DNA from: Candidatus Nitrosopolaris nunavutensis | Lineage (GTDB): Archaea > Thermoproteota > Nitrososphaeria > Nitrososphaerales > Nitrososphaeraceae | Length of the DNA: 8,184 nt | NCBI GenBank assembly: GCA_002501855.1 | Contig: DAOM01000009.1 | Span: 1 to 8,184 of the forward strand | Reading direction: 5' to 3' | Shown: one piece after another, positions 1 to 6,656 of the stretch | Layout: each line of letters opens with the position of its first letter | Numbering within the stretch: the stretch's first letter is position 1 | The notes under the pieces: generated by a model | Seen by the model: only the letters and a program-made list of their open reading frames with translations | What the model was told of the DNA's origin: nothing | Database searches by the model: none | Position numbers and translations under genes: made by a program

Positions 1-24
1 TACTATTACTGTTACTATTACTAC
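1..24. repeat. Two 12-bp tandem units at window edge
   Basis: The first 24 bases are two near-identical 12-mers, TACTATTACTGT and TACTATTACTAC. They lie about 40 bp beyond the gcvPB stop codon and may continue to the left of the window. They are one of several simple repeats found at gene ends in this region. The rest of the stretch before gcvPB (25-65) shows no terminator-like T-run on the minus strand and no other signal that I recognise. Confidence 0.6.
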
Positions 25-65
25 CATCTGATTGCCTACTAGTACTGTCACCATATCCCGAAGGC

Positions 66-1694
66 TTAGGTCGATAACGCTGATGTTGGACTCCATCGCA
101 GGTTCGGTTTTCTTGCTGCCAGTACCTCATCAAGCCTTCTAACAGGGGTATTGTGAGGGGCCGAGCTGACAAGGTCAGGCTTCTCGCGCAACTCTTTAGC
201 TATGCTTTGTAATGCGGATGCAAATGCTTCTAGTGATTCTCTGCTCTCAGTTTCAGTTGGCTCTATCATTAGCGCTTCAGGAACGATTAGGGGAAAATAA
301 ATTGTAGGTGGATGAACACCATAATCTAGCAATCTCTTCGCAATGTTCAGCGCACTTCTTTGCCCAAACTTTCTACTAGATAATACAAACTCATGCGCGC
401 ATCTTCGATCGTAAGGAAGCTCGTAGACATCCTTCAGTAAGCTTAGAAGATAATTCGCATTTAGTACTGCATTTTCGGAAACCCTTCTTATATTGGAGCC
501 ATAAGCCCGGATATAGCTATATGCTCTTAGAAGCATCCCAAAGTTACCGTAAAAGCATTTGACCTTACCAATAGATTTTCTTTTTGTGAAATCAAGAAAA
601 TAATAATTATTATCATAATCATAATCATCAGAGTTGTTATTCGTCCCAGAATTTTGTTTTCGATCAGATTCCGTTTCGTTCCGGGATTGCTTCGAAGGAC
701 TTTTCCTTACTCGAACACGGGGAACTGGAAGATAGTCGGCTAGAAAAGACTTTACTCCTAGTACTCCTGAACCCGGTCCACCGCCACCGTGTGGAGTCGA
801 GAAGGTCTTGTGTAAATTAAGGTGAATCATATCAAAGCCTTGGTCTCTTGGTCTGGTGATGCCCAAAAAAGCGTTCATATTCGCCCCATCACAGTACATC
901 AACGTGCCATTAGAGTGAGCTAGTTCGCTAATCTGGAGTATATCTTGTTCAAAAAGACCAAGAGTGTTAGGGTTGGTCAGCATAACAAGAGCTACGTCGG
1001 AATTTAGTGAGTCTTTGAATTTATCGAGATCAATATTGCCATGCGAATCAGTAGGAATGGATACGATTTCGAACTTACACATGGCAGCAGTTGCTGGGTT
1101 GGTACCATGTGCAGAATCTGGGATTATTATCTTTGTCCTCTTGTTGCCTTCATTCTTTTGTTTTTCTTTTTCCTTTTCCTTATAGAACGCCTTGGCCATC
1201 ATGGCACCCATCAACTCACTTTGCGAACCAGCTGCCGCCTGCAAAGAAAAATCATCCATGCCAGTAAGAACCTTGAGATATTGTTCGAGCTCATACATTA
1301 GTCGCAGCGAGCCTTGTTGACAATCTTCAGGACAATAGGGATGAAGATTCACATATGCCTCCAGTCTAGCGATATCCTCGTTAATCTTTGGATTGTATTT
1401 CATGGTGCAAGAACCAAGTGGATATGGACCCACATCGATACCGAAATTCATTCTGGACAGCTTGGTGAAATGTCTAACGACGTCAATCTCGCTCAGATTT
1501 GGAATGGGAAGAATTTTTCTTTTGATGTTGTCTGGAATTTCGATTTGGACGTCTGCATAATTAGAACCAGTGATAGAACGATCCAATGACGAAGATGGAA
1601 CGTGCTCTGTAATACATCCCTCAGGATAGTCAAATAGCAGCTTCTCCATTTCCCCCTCGGCTCTTACTCCAATCCGGTCATCGGCGTTACTCAT
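66..1694 (-). CDS. gcvPB: Glycine dehydrogenase (decarboxylating) subunit 2, GcvPB
   Basis: C-terminal half of the split P protein of the glycine cleavage system. With GcvPA it forms the PLP enzyme that decarboxylates glycine and loads the aminomethyl group onto lipoyl-GcvH. The PLP-binding lysine is K296 in HLNLHKTFSTPHGGGGPGSG (about residues 291-310). Other family signatures are YPLGSCTMKYNP (91-102), AAAGSQSE (153-160), PDSAHGTNPA (192-201) and the C-terminal SAPHNTP...LRW. The reading frame is open to 1769, but the ATG at 1694 is preferred: it overlaps the gcvPA stop as ATGA and the residues upstream are not family-like, giving 542 aa. No Shine-Dalgarno is seen, so translational coupling to gcvPA is likely. 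The protein is longer than usual because of two low-complexity insertions, a Lys/Glu-rich one at about 171-188 and an Asn/Asp/Tyr/Ser-rich one at about 329-363. Both are in frame, flanking motifs are intact, and the gene looks functional. Confidence 0.95.
   Translation of the reverse strand: MSNADDRIGVRAEGEMEKLLFDYPEGCITEHVPSSSLDRSITGSNYADVQIEIPDNIKRKILPIPNLSEIDVVRHFTKLSRMNFGIDVGPYPLGSCTMKYNPKINEDIARLEAYVNLHPYCPEDCQQGSLRLMYELEQYLKVLTGMDDFSLQAAAGSQSELMGAMMAKAFYKEKEKEKQKNEGNKRTKIIIPDSAHGTNPATAAMCKFEIVSIPTDSHGNIDLDKFKDSLNSDVALVMLTNPNTLGLFEQDILQISELAHSNGTLMYCDGANMNAFLGITRPRDQGFDMIHLNLHKTFSTPHGGGGPGSGVLGVKSFLADYLPVPRVRVRKSPSKQSRNETESDRKQNSGTNNNSDDYDYDNNYYFLDFTKRKSIGKVKCFYGNFGMLLRAYSYIRAYGSNIRRVSENAVLNANYLLSLLKDVYELPYDRRCAHEFVLSSRKFGQRSALNIAKRLLDYGVHPPTIYFPLIVPEALMIEPTETESRESLEAFASALQSIAKELREKPDLVSSAPHNTPVRRLDEVLAARKPNLRWSPTSALST
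606..710 (-). other. Low-complexity insertion within GcvPB
   Basis: Codes for about residues 329-363 of GcvPB. It lies between the LPVPRV motif and the FLDFTKRKSIGKVK segment, where the family normally has only a short charged linker. The DNA is a degenerate repeat of AT-rich triplets (ATAATTATTATCATAATC type), giving runs of Asn, Asp and Tyr. It looks like an expansion of a surface loop rather than a domain. Confidence 0.7.
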
Positions 1695-2968
1695 GCCGTT
1701 TGTTCTTTTTCTGCTACTGCAGACACAAAATCGTCTATATCTTGAGAAGTATTCATTTCCGTACAACAAATTAAAAGCCTGTCGTCTCCTACCTCTAACC
1801 CTCCGCAGATCCCTTGTCTTGCTAAATCAGCAAGGATTTTTTTGGAGGACTTTGGTGTTTTCACTAGGAATTCATTATAGAATGGTAAGTTGTTTAGTGT
1901 TTGAAAACCTAGTGCGCTAAGCTTACTTTGGAGCAAATGAGCGTTCCTGTATGAAGCTTCTGCTACTCTAATCAAGCCGCTCCTACCCATGAGTGCCAGG
2001 TATACTGTTGCGGCCAAGGCATTTAAGGCCACATTTGTCGTGATATTGCTAGTCGCTCTCTCTCTTCTTATGTGTTGTTCGCGTGCCTGAAGTGTAAGAA
2101 CAAATCCTCTATTTCCTACAGAGTCATTCGTCATACCGCATATTCTGCCCGGAATCTTTTTTAACAAATAACTCCTAACTGCCAAAAATCCAAGGTACGG
2201 TCCGCCGAAGTTTAGCGGTATACCAAAGGACTGCCCTTCGCCTACAACAATATCAGCCCCGTAATTGCCAGGAGGGTCTATTATTGCAAGAGAAGTAGGC
2301 TCAACTACGCACGTAACGGATAGCGCACCCACTTTATGTGCTCTTTCTGATATGTAGGATAGATTCTCGACATTTCCGTAGAAATCAGGGTTTTGTGTCA
2401 GAATACATGCAGTCTCCTGGGTAACTTGATTCATAGTGATCTCAAGGTCTGCAGCTTCACAATAGGTCTTTAGAACTTCAAAATATTGTGGATGAATATT
2501 GTTTCCAACTGAAATTTGTTTTCTCCCAGTGTAGGATGCTGACATAAGGGCTGCTTCGGCCAACGCTGAAGCTCCGTCGTACAGAGAAGCGTTTGACACA
2601 TCCATTCCAGTTAGAAGGCATATGAAAGACTGAAATTCGTACATTGCCTGCAATGTTCCTTGATTAATTTCTGCTTGATATGGCGTATACCCAGTCAAAA
2701 ACTCTCCTCTCATCACTAGATGGTTTAAAGCCGAAGGGATGTAGTGATTATACGAGCCGGCTCCAACGAAATACCTCATAATCTTATTTCCCTTGGATAT
2801 GTTCCTCATGTGTTGCATTAACTGCATCTCAGTCAATGCGGGAGGCAGATCCAATCTCTCATTTGAAATCATGGGACGGAATGAATCAACTAACTCTTCT
2901 ACTGACTTTACTCCAACCCTTTCTAGCATTATTTTTTCGTCTTTTTTTGTGGTGGGTACATAATTCAT
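1691..2968 (-). CDS. gcvPA: Glycine dehydrogenase (decarboxylating) subunit 1, GcvPA
   Basis: N-terminal half of the split glycine decarboxylase, partner of GcvPB. At 425 aa it is close to the usual subunit length. Family motifs run the whole length: FVGAGSYNHYIPSALNHL (67-84), the TGYTPYQAEINQGTLQA segment (92-108), LTGMDVSNASLYDGASA (119-135), GEGQSFGIPLNFGGPYLG (243-260), GRICGMTND (274-282) and LTLQAREQHIRRERATSNIT (291-310). This subunit lacks the PLP lysine, which is in GcvPB. The ATG at 2968 is the only sensible start. An AGGAG (2987-2983) lies 14 nt upstream, rather far for a Shine-Dalgarno but in a purine-rich leader. It is 41 bp downstream of gcvH, with a CTAAGG repeat in the gap, and overlaps gcvPB by 4 bp, so the three genes are probably one transcript. 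Confidence 0.96.
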   Translation of the reverse strand: MNYVPTTKKDEKIMLERVGVKSVEELVDSFRPMISNERLDLPPALTEMQLMQHMRNISKGNKIMRYFVGAGSYNHYIPSALNHLVMRGEFLTGYTPYQAEINQGTLQAMYEFQSFICLLTGMDVSNASLYDGASALAEAALMSASYTGRKQISVGNNIHPQYFEVLKTYCEAADLEITMNQVTQETACILTQNPDFYGNVENLSYISERAHKVGALSVTCVVEPTSLAIIDPPGNYGADIVVGEGQSFGIPLNFGGPYLGFLAVRSYLLKKIPGRICGMTNDSVGNRGFVLTLQAREQHIRRERATSNITTNVALNALAATVYLALMGRSGLIRVAEASYRNAHLLQSKLSALGFQTLNNLPFYNEFLVKTPKSSKKILADLARQGICGGLEVGDDRLLICCTEMNTSQDIDDFVSAVAEKEQTA

Positions 2969-2989
2969 ATTGTTATCATCTTCTCCTTT

Positions 2990-3013
2990 CCTTAGCCTTA
3001 GCCTTAGCCTTAA
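2990..3013. repeat. Four tandem CCTTAG hexamers in the gcvH-gcvPA gap
   Basis: Units are at 2990-2995, 2996-3001, 3002-3007 and 3008-3013, the last reading CCTTAA. On the coding (minus) strand this is TTAAGG followed by three CTAAGG. The gcvH stop codon TAA (3012-3010) lies inside the last unit, and the repeat runs directly into the purine-rich leader of gcvPA. It could affect spacing or structure ahead of gcvPA; its function is unknown. Confidence 0.9.
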
Positions 3014-3441
3014 CTTGGCTTATTTGACACTCTCCTCTCTTTGTCTTCTTTGTCTCTTTCTTCGCCAACGAACCTGTCGTAGTCTTCCTTTGTCATCAAA
3101 CTATCAAATTCCCGTTGCTGCGAGGGTTTTATCTTTAGCATCCATCCTGATTCATATGGCGATTGGTTGATTAGCTCCGGGTGTTCAAGGAGATTCTCAT
3201 TTATCTCAGATACCTCTCCACTCATAGGAGAAAAAATATCGGATGACGCTTTTACAGAATCAACAATTGCCATTGCCTGCATCACCTTAAATGTGCTACC
3301 GACTTTAGGAAGTTCTATAGAAACTATTTCGCCCAGTTGATCTTGGGCAAAATCCGAAATCCCAACTGTCGCAATTTCATTTCTCATTACTACCCATTCA
3401 TGCTCTCTTGTAAATCTAATAGTAGGTTCAGGCATGCTCAT
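3010..3441 (-). CDS. gcvH: Glycine cleavage system H protein
   Basis: Lipoyl carrier protein of the glycine cleavage system. Its lipoyl-lysine arm takes the aminomethyl group from GcvPA/GcvPB and presents it to GcvT. The 143-aa protein begins with the family motif FTREHEWV (10-17), followed by VGISDFAQDQLGEIV (26-40). The lipoylation site is K64 in VDSVKASSDIFSPMSGEV (60-77). The C-terminal part of the fold follows (NENLLEHPELIN, ESGWMLKIK). After about residue 126 there is a strongly charged tail (GEERDKEDKERR) longer than usual. ATG codons at 3441 and 3435 are both possible. The first is chosen because a TATA box is centred about 30 bp upstream, which would place transcription start within a few bases of it. 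It heads the gcvH-gcvPA-gcvPB group, and its neighbour lipA makes the lipoyl group it needs. Confidence 0.96.
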   Translation of the reverse strand: MSMPEPTIRFTREHEWVVMRNEIATVGISDFAQDQLGEIVSIELPKVGSTFKVMQAMAIVDSVKASSDIFSPMSGEVSEINENLLEHPELINQSPYESGWMLKIKPSQQREFDSLMTKEDYDRFVGEERDKEDKERRVSNKPS

Positions 3442-3468
3442 CCAGCGCTACGAGTATAGTAGTATAAA

Positions 3469-3478
3469 GTATAAATCC
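3469..3478 (-). promoter_or_regulatory. Archaeal TATA box for gcvH-gcvPA-gcvPB
   Basis: On the minus strand the sequence GGATTTATAC lies 28-37 bp upstream of the gcvH ATG. The TTTATA core, at the normal archaeal distance of about 26-27 bp, predicts transcription start around 3445, only a few bases before the ATG. A second TATAC (about 3461-3465) lies slightly nearer. This promoter would make the gcvH group a transcript separate from gcvT. Confidence 0.6.
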
Positions 3479-3480
3479 TT

Positions 3481-3526
3481 ACTCACTCACTCACTTACTT
3501 ATTCATTCTCATTCTCATTCTCATTC
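3481..3526. repeat. Compound microsatellite between gcvT and gcvH
   Basis: A run of ACTC units (3481-3495, more than three copies) decays through ACTT/ATTC into CATTCT hexamers (3504-3526, almost four copies). The gcvT stop codon TGA (3527-3525) overlaps the end of the hexamer run. The whole gcvT-gcvH gap (3442-3524) consists of this repeat plus the gcvH promoter. No T-rich terminator for gcvT is visible on the minus strand, so some read-through into gcvH is possible. Confidence 0.9.
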
Positions 3527-4694
3527 AACCTTTTTTATTTCGTTTGTAAAAACGGGTACTTGTAATTCTTGCCGGGTATAGGTTTTCTTTGTCAGCTGCA
3601 GCCGGCGTTGCTGTAATATCTTCTAGTCTTTCCTCTCCTTCTTTTTTTATTCCCGCTCCTCTAGTAATACTGATGTCAACTATCTGGTCCAAAGGAACAT
3701 CTGAAGGAACAGAGCAAAAGCCTATCGATTTATTAAGTGTAGGAGAAAACCCTCCACTCGTAACCCAGCCAATCTTTGATCCAGCGATTAAAACCTCATT
3801 TGTACCTCTAGCGATTCGCTTGCTTAGCATTTCAAAACCCACGAGTTTTCTGGTCACGCTCTTTACTTGCAATGCTTTCTTCCCAATGAAGTCTTGTTTT
3901 TTGTCAAACTTGACGGTCCATGCCAACGGGACCTCTAAGGGCGTTGTGTGTTCATCCATATCGTTGCCGTAAAGGAATAAGCCTGCCTCTAGCCGGAGTG
4001 AGTCTCTAGCGCCCAGTCCCGCAGGTCTTATGTCAAGTCCCGCATTTACCTGCAAAAGCTTATCCCAAACTTGTACTTCTGAGGAGTTAAAGAAGAGTTC
4101 AAATCCGTCTTCTCCCGTGTATCCTGTTCGTGAGACGATGCATTCTACATCAAAGATCTTTGTGTTTATTAGGTTAAATGGCTTTAGCTGCTCGAAATTA
4201 ATATCCACTACAATCGATTGCAGGAGCTTATATGCCAAAGGACCTTGCAATGCAAGCAGTGCCATACTATCGGTAATGTCTTCTATTTTTATTGCTGTTG
4301 ATTCTGCTTTTTCAGGGCAATGCTCAAGAATCCATTCAAAGTCTTTATGTATATTTGATGAATTAACAACCAGAAGATATGTTTCTCTATTTATCCTGTA
4401 GACGATCAAATCATCCACAATCCCGCCCGTATCATAACACATTAGCGAGTACAACGCCTGGTTCTGTTGCAACGTGGATATATCGTTTGTCATCAAATTT
4501 TGCAACAATTCCAGCGAGTTCGGTCCTTCAACTTTAAACCTTCCCATATGTGAGACATCGAACAAACCTGCTCTGGTTCTAACACTCATGTGCTCGCTAA
4601 TTATCCCAGAGTACTGTAATGGCATAAGCCAACCGTGAAAGTCTACCATTCTTGCATTTAGCGACTTGTGCTTTTCGTAAAAAGGTGTCTTCAT
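3525..4694 (-). CDS. gcvT: Aminomethyltransferase, glycine cleavage T protein
   Basis: Moves the methylene group from aminomethyl-lipoyl-GcvH to a tetrahydropterin carrier and releases ammonia. The carrier is tetrahydrofolate in most organisms and may be another tetrahydropterin in archaea. The 389-aa protein starts with the typical TPFYEKHKSLNARMVDFHGW, then FDVSHMGRF (45-53) and GGIVDDLIVYR (90-100), whose Asp pair includes the expected catalytic aspartate. It continues with SRTGYTGEDGFEL (188-200), the GLGARDSLRLEAGL segment (226-239), WTVKFDKK and GGFSPTLNKSIGF (314-326). The family C-terminus (RFYKRN) is present but is preceded by about 26 extra residues (about 347-372, IKKEGEERLEDI and an Ala-rich stretch). 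The ATG at 4694 is supported by the family N-terminus. A GGTGGGAG sequence lies about 15-20 nt upstream. The gene is divergent from lipA, 88 bp apart. Confidence 0.96.
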   Translation of the reverse strand: MKTPFYEKHKSLNARMVDFHGWLMPLQYSGIISEHMSVRTRAGLFDVSHMGRFKVEGPNSLELLQNLMTNDISTLQQNQALYSLMCYDTGGIVDDLIVYRINRETYLLVVNSSNIHKDFEWILEHCPEKAESTAIKIEDITDSMALLALQGPLAYKLLQSIVVDINFEQLKPFNLINTKIFDVECIVSRTGYTGEDGFELFFNSSEVQVWDKLLQVNAGLDIRPAGLGARDSLRLEAGLFLYGNDMDEHTTPLEVPLAWTVKFDKKQDFIGKKALQVKSVTRKLVGFEMLSKRIARGTNEVLIAGSKIGWVTSGGFSPTLNKSIGFCSVPSDVPLDQIVDISITRGAGIKKEGEERLEDITATPAAADKENLYPARITSTRFYKRNKKG

Positions 4695-4782
4695 TGTATA
4701 CAGGACACACTCCCACCACTACTGCTGCTACCAATCAGTAAAGCCTTATTATTGTGCATATGGTTCTCAGTCTGTATTACGT
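4695..4782. promoter_or_regulatory. Divergent gcvT/lipA promoter region
   Basis: The 88-bp gap must hold the start signals of both genes. For lipA the best TATA-like element is TTATTATT (4746-4753), about 30-37 bp before the GTG, which would give a very short leader. For gcvT the same AT-rich block read on the other strand (AATAATAAGG) is about 50 bp from the ATG, so that transcript would have a leader containing the SD-like GGTGGGAG. A palindrome TGTATACA (4695-4702) touches the gcvT start codon. The shared block would allow co-regulation, but none of these elements is a strong match. Confidence 0.35.
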
Positions 4783-5706
4783 GTGGACGTGCGAGACATC
4801 CTAATAAAGAAACCCGAATGGCTGAGGATAAAAGCTCCGTCGGATAACAACTATGTGAATGTCAAACAAACACTTTCTACACTGAATCTTCATACTGTTT
4901 GTCAAGAGGCAAGATGTCCGAATATAGCAGAATGCTGGGGGAGTGGTACAGCTACAATCATGATAATGGGAGACCTCTGCACGCGTCATTGCAGATTTTG
5001 CGCTGTAAAAAGCGGATATAAACCTGCATTGCCTGACCCAACGGAACCATTGAAAGTAGCCAAGGCAATTAAAGAATGGGGACTGAAATATGTAGTAATT
5101 ACTTCGGTTTGCAGAGATGATTTGGAGGATGGAGGAGCTGGTCATATTTCAAATACTGTAAAAGCAATAAAAATGCTATGCCCAAAGACTATTGTAGAAC
5201 CATTAATTCCAGATTTTCAAGGAAACATCTCCTCACTGGAAAAAATAGTTAGCTCCAAGCCAGAAGTCATAAGCCACAACATTGAAACGGTTTTGAGGCT
5301 TAGTCATAAAATCAGAGATGGAAGAGCATCATACAGCCAATCGCTACGAGTGTTAAAACAAATCAAAGAATTTAATTCGGAAATTTTTACGAAATCTTCC
5401 ATAATGCTAGGCATTGGTGAAACCGATGAGGAGGTTATGCAGACTGCTCTCGATCTTCGGTCGGCTGAAGTAGATATATTGACAATTGGACAATATCTTC
5501 AACCGACATACAAACATCTGCCAGTAGTTCAATACGTCACTCCAGAGACGTTCAAATGGTTTAAGGAAACTACCGAACGAACGGGATTCAAATATGTTGT
5601 AGCTGGCCCACTCGTTAGAAGCTCCTATAGAGCCGGAGAGTTATTTTTAGAAAAAGTGATTGGTCATCATCCTCATCCTCATCAGTATCAATCCACTGTG
5701 TCGTAA
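4783..5706 (+). CDS. lipA: Lipoyl synthase
   Basis: Radical SAM enzyme that inserts two sulfurs into a protein-bound octanoyl chain to make the lipoyl cofactor, here most probably for GcvH. Both iron-sulfur cluster motifs are present. The auxiliary cluster cysteines C40, C45 and C51 have the family spacing (TVCQEARCPNIAECW), and the radical SAM CX3CX2C is C66, C70, C73 (GDLCTRHCRFC). The conserved C-terminal RSSYRAG (279-285) supplies the serine ligand of the auxiliary cluster, probably S281. At 307 aa it has normal length. The start is GTG at 4783: no in-frame ATG lies upstream, and the residues after it (KKPEWLRIKAP) match the usual N-terminus. The last residues form a His/Pro-rich tail (GHHPHPHQYQS) coded by a short CATCCT repeat. 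It faces gcvT and is followed tail to tail by a dead nitroreductase gene. Confidence 0.96.
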   Translation: MDVRDILIKKPEWLRIKAPSDNNYVNVKQTLSTLNLHTVCQEARCPNIAECWGSGTATIMIMGDLCTRHCRFCAVKSGYKPALPDPTEPLKVAKAIKEWGLKYVVITSVCRDDLEDGGAGHISNTVKAIKMLCPKTIVEPLIPDFQGNISSLEKIVSSKPEVISHNIETVLRLSHKIRDGRASYSQSLRVLKQIKEFNSEIFTKSSIMLGIGETDEEVMQTALDLRSAEVDILTIGQYLQPTYKHLPVVQYVTPETFKWFKETTERTGFKYVVAGPLVRSSYRAGELFLEKVIGHHPHPHQYQSTVS

Positions 5707-5712
5707 GGAAGT

Positions 5713-5971
5713 CTACAAGAACACAAACAAATCATCTATTAGAGCAACTAAGGGTGTCTTTGCAATCATTGGCAGTACCTCATAGCTATCCGGAATTTCA
5801 AGATCTTTCCCTGCATTTCCATTATCAAACCCTGCCATTCCGTGAGCTGCGAGATCTTATGATGCTTCTTCTAATGCCAAGTTCTCAAACAGCTCCAGTA
5901 TCAAAGTAATGGTTCCATCGTACCTGTGGTGCTTTGCAGTTCGAATATAATAAAGAAAAAGTTATAGCACG
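5713..5971 (-). pseudogene. Nitroreductase-family gene remnant (C-terminal part)
   Basis: Reading the minus strand gives the C-terminal half of a nitroreductase-family flavoprotein in two frames. One frame gives WNHYFDTGA (FDTGA at 5905-5891). After only 4 bases the next frame gives ENLALEEAS, then a TAA stop (5859-5857), then DLAAHGMAGFD and LEIPDSYEVLPMIAKTP, ending at a TAG (5715-5713). The pattern DTGA-x-ENLAL...L-AHGMAGFD...IPD-YEV--MIA is the well-known FMN-binding C-terminal region of this family, recalled from memory rather than searched. The internal stop falls where the family has an ordinary residue, with no gap needed on either side. The frameshift plus stop make it a pseudogene. 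Its N-terminal half (SxRxF motif) could not be found to the right, so it is probably truncated too. The right boundary is approximate. Confidence 0.75.
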
Positions 5972-6338
5972 GCGCTCACGATGATAGTAGACAGAGTTGT
6001 GAGGACGTAGACAGAAACAAAGGTCTCGGAGACAGTCAATAGATCGTAGTTATCATAAAAGAGATTATTCTATCATGTCGTAGGCTATATGGTAGTTTAT
6101 GAAACCTGAGCAACATTAGGTTTCTGATTTATGAATCCTCCCTGTTGATTTGAAATGACTGTCTCACACAATCACCAGTTTGAAGAGAAGAAGACACCTC
6201 GTATTAGGCAGAATAGATTTTGGAAAGGTTCGTGTATTAGGTGAATAATATTCTTATTCTTGCAAAGTTAATTTCTATCCAGTATCGCCAGCCAAGCAAG
6301 CCAATAGAAAATGAATAATGTAGCTCTAGCTGATACGC
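5972..6338. other. Stretch without recognisable gene
   Basis: All six frames are broken by stops. A hydrophobic minus-strand segment (TFVSVYVLTTLSTIIVSAVL, about 6020-5965) has no start codon and ends at a stop, so I do not call it. There is a 7-bp inverted repeat (GAAACCT 6101-6107 and AGGTTTC 6118-6124, 10-nt loop) and a small palindrome GAATAATATTC (6243-6253). The stretch may hold the eroded front half of the nitroreductase gene, but no motif shows this. Confidence 0.5.
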
Positions 6339-6635
6339 CTAATGTTTCACTATTACTTGACAACCCTCAGACTCAAACTTAATTTTACATGCTATTACTT
6401 CGTCTCTTGTATCTAGAATAGCTTGTCTGTGAGTGACAGGATGACACGGGGGAAAGGTTGCACGACATTCTTCAGGGTTCTTTCCAAAAGTTATACATGC
6501 AGAGCCAGGGACTGTTGTGCATATGCTAGTAGCGGCATGAGTAGGTATCGGTACCACGGGTAAAACAACAGATACTGATGCGAACATCGCAAAAATAGAA
6601 AAAATTGCTAATATCGCTCTCGAATTCATCTTCAT
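6339..6635 (-). CDS. Small secreted six-cysteine protein, function unknown
   Basis: A 98-aa protein that I do not recognise. A short basic start (MKMNSR) is followed by a long hydrophobic segment (about 7-31) and a likely signal peptidase site at THA-A or HAA-T (about 34-36), so the mature form would be about 63 residues outside the membrane. The mature part has six cysteines, C39, C47, C57, C64, C83 and C92, an even number that suggests three disulfides. The start at 6635 is well supported: a TATA box lies about 27 bp upstream, fitting a leaderless transcript. A second ATG (6629) is less likely. No partner gene is adjacent; its neighbours are eroded sequence. Possible roles include a small surface or extracellular protein. 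The signal peptide plus promoter make it likely to be real. Confidence 0.7.
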   Translation of the reverse strand: MKMNSRAILAIFSIFAMFASVSVVLPVVPIPTHAATSICTTVPGSACITFGKNPEECRATFPPCHPVTHRQAILDTRDEVIACKIKFESEGCQVIVKH

Positions 6636-6656
6636 GACTTGCCAACAGCCTCTAAT

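Noticed and set aside
964..1589. Plus-strand open frames opposite gcvPB
   Set aside because: They are antisense shadows of a well-supported gene and show no protein family motif.
1695..1769. Upstream extension of gcvPB to an earlier start at 1769
   Set aside because: The extra 25 residues are Arg/Cys-rich, unlike the family, and lie wholly within gcvPA. The ATG at 1694 makes the standard ATGA overlap.
3589..4401. Plus-strand open frames opposite gcvT
   Set aside because: Antisense to gcvT, with no motif or start signal of their own.
5965..6060. Hydrophobic minus-strand segment resembling a membrane helix
   Set aside because: Only about 32 codons, no ATG, ends at a stop, and overlaps the probable upstream part of the nitroreductase pseudogene.
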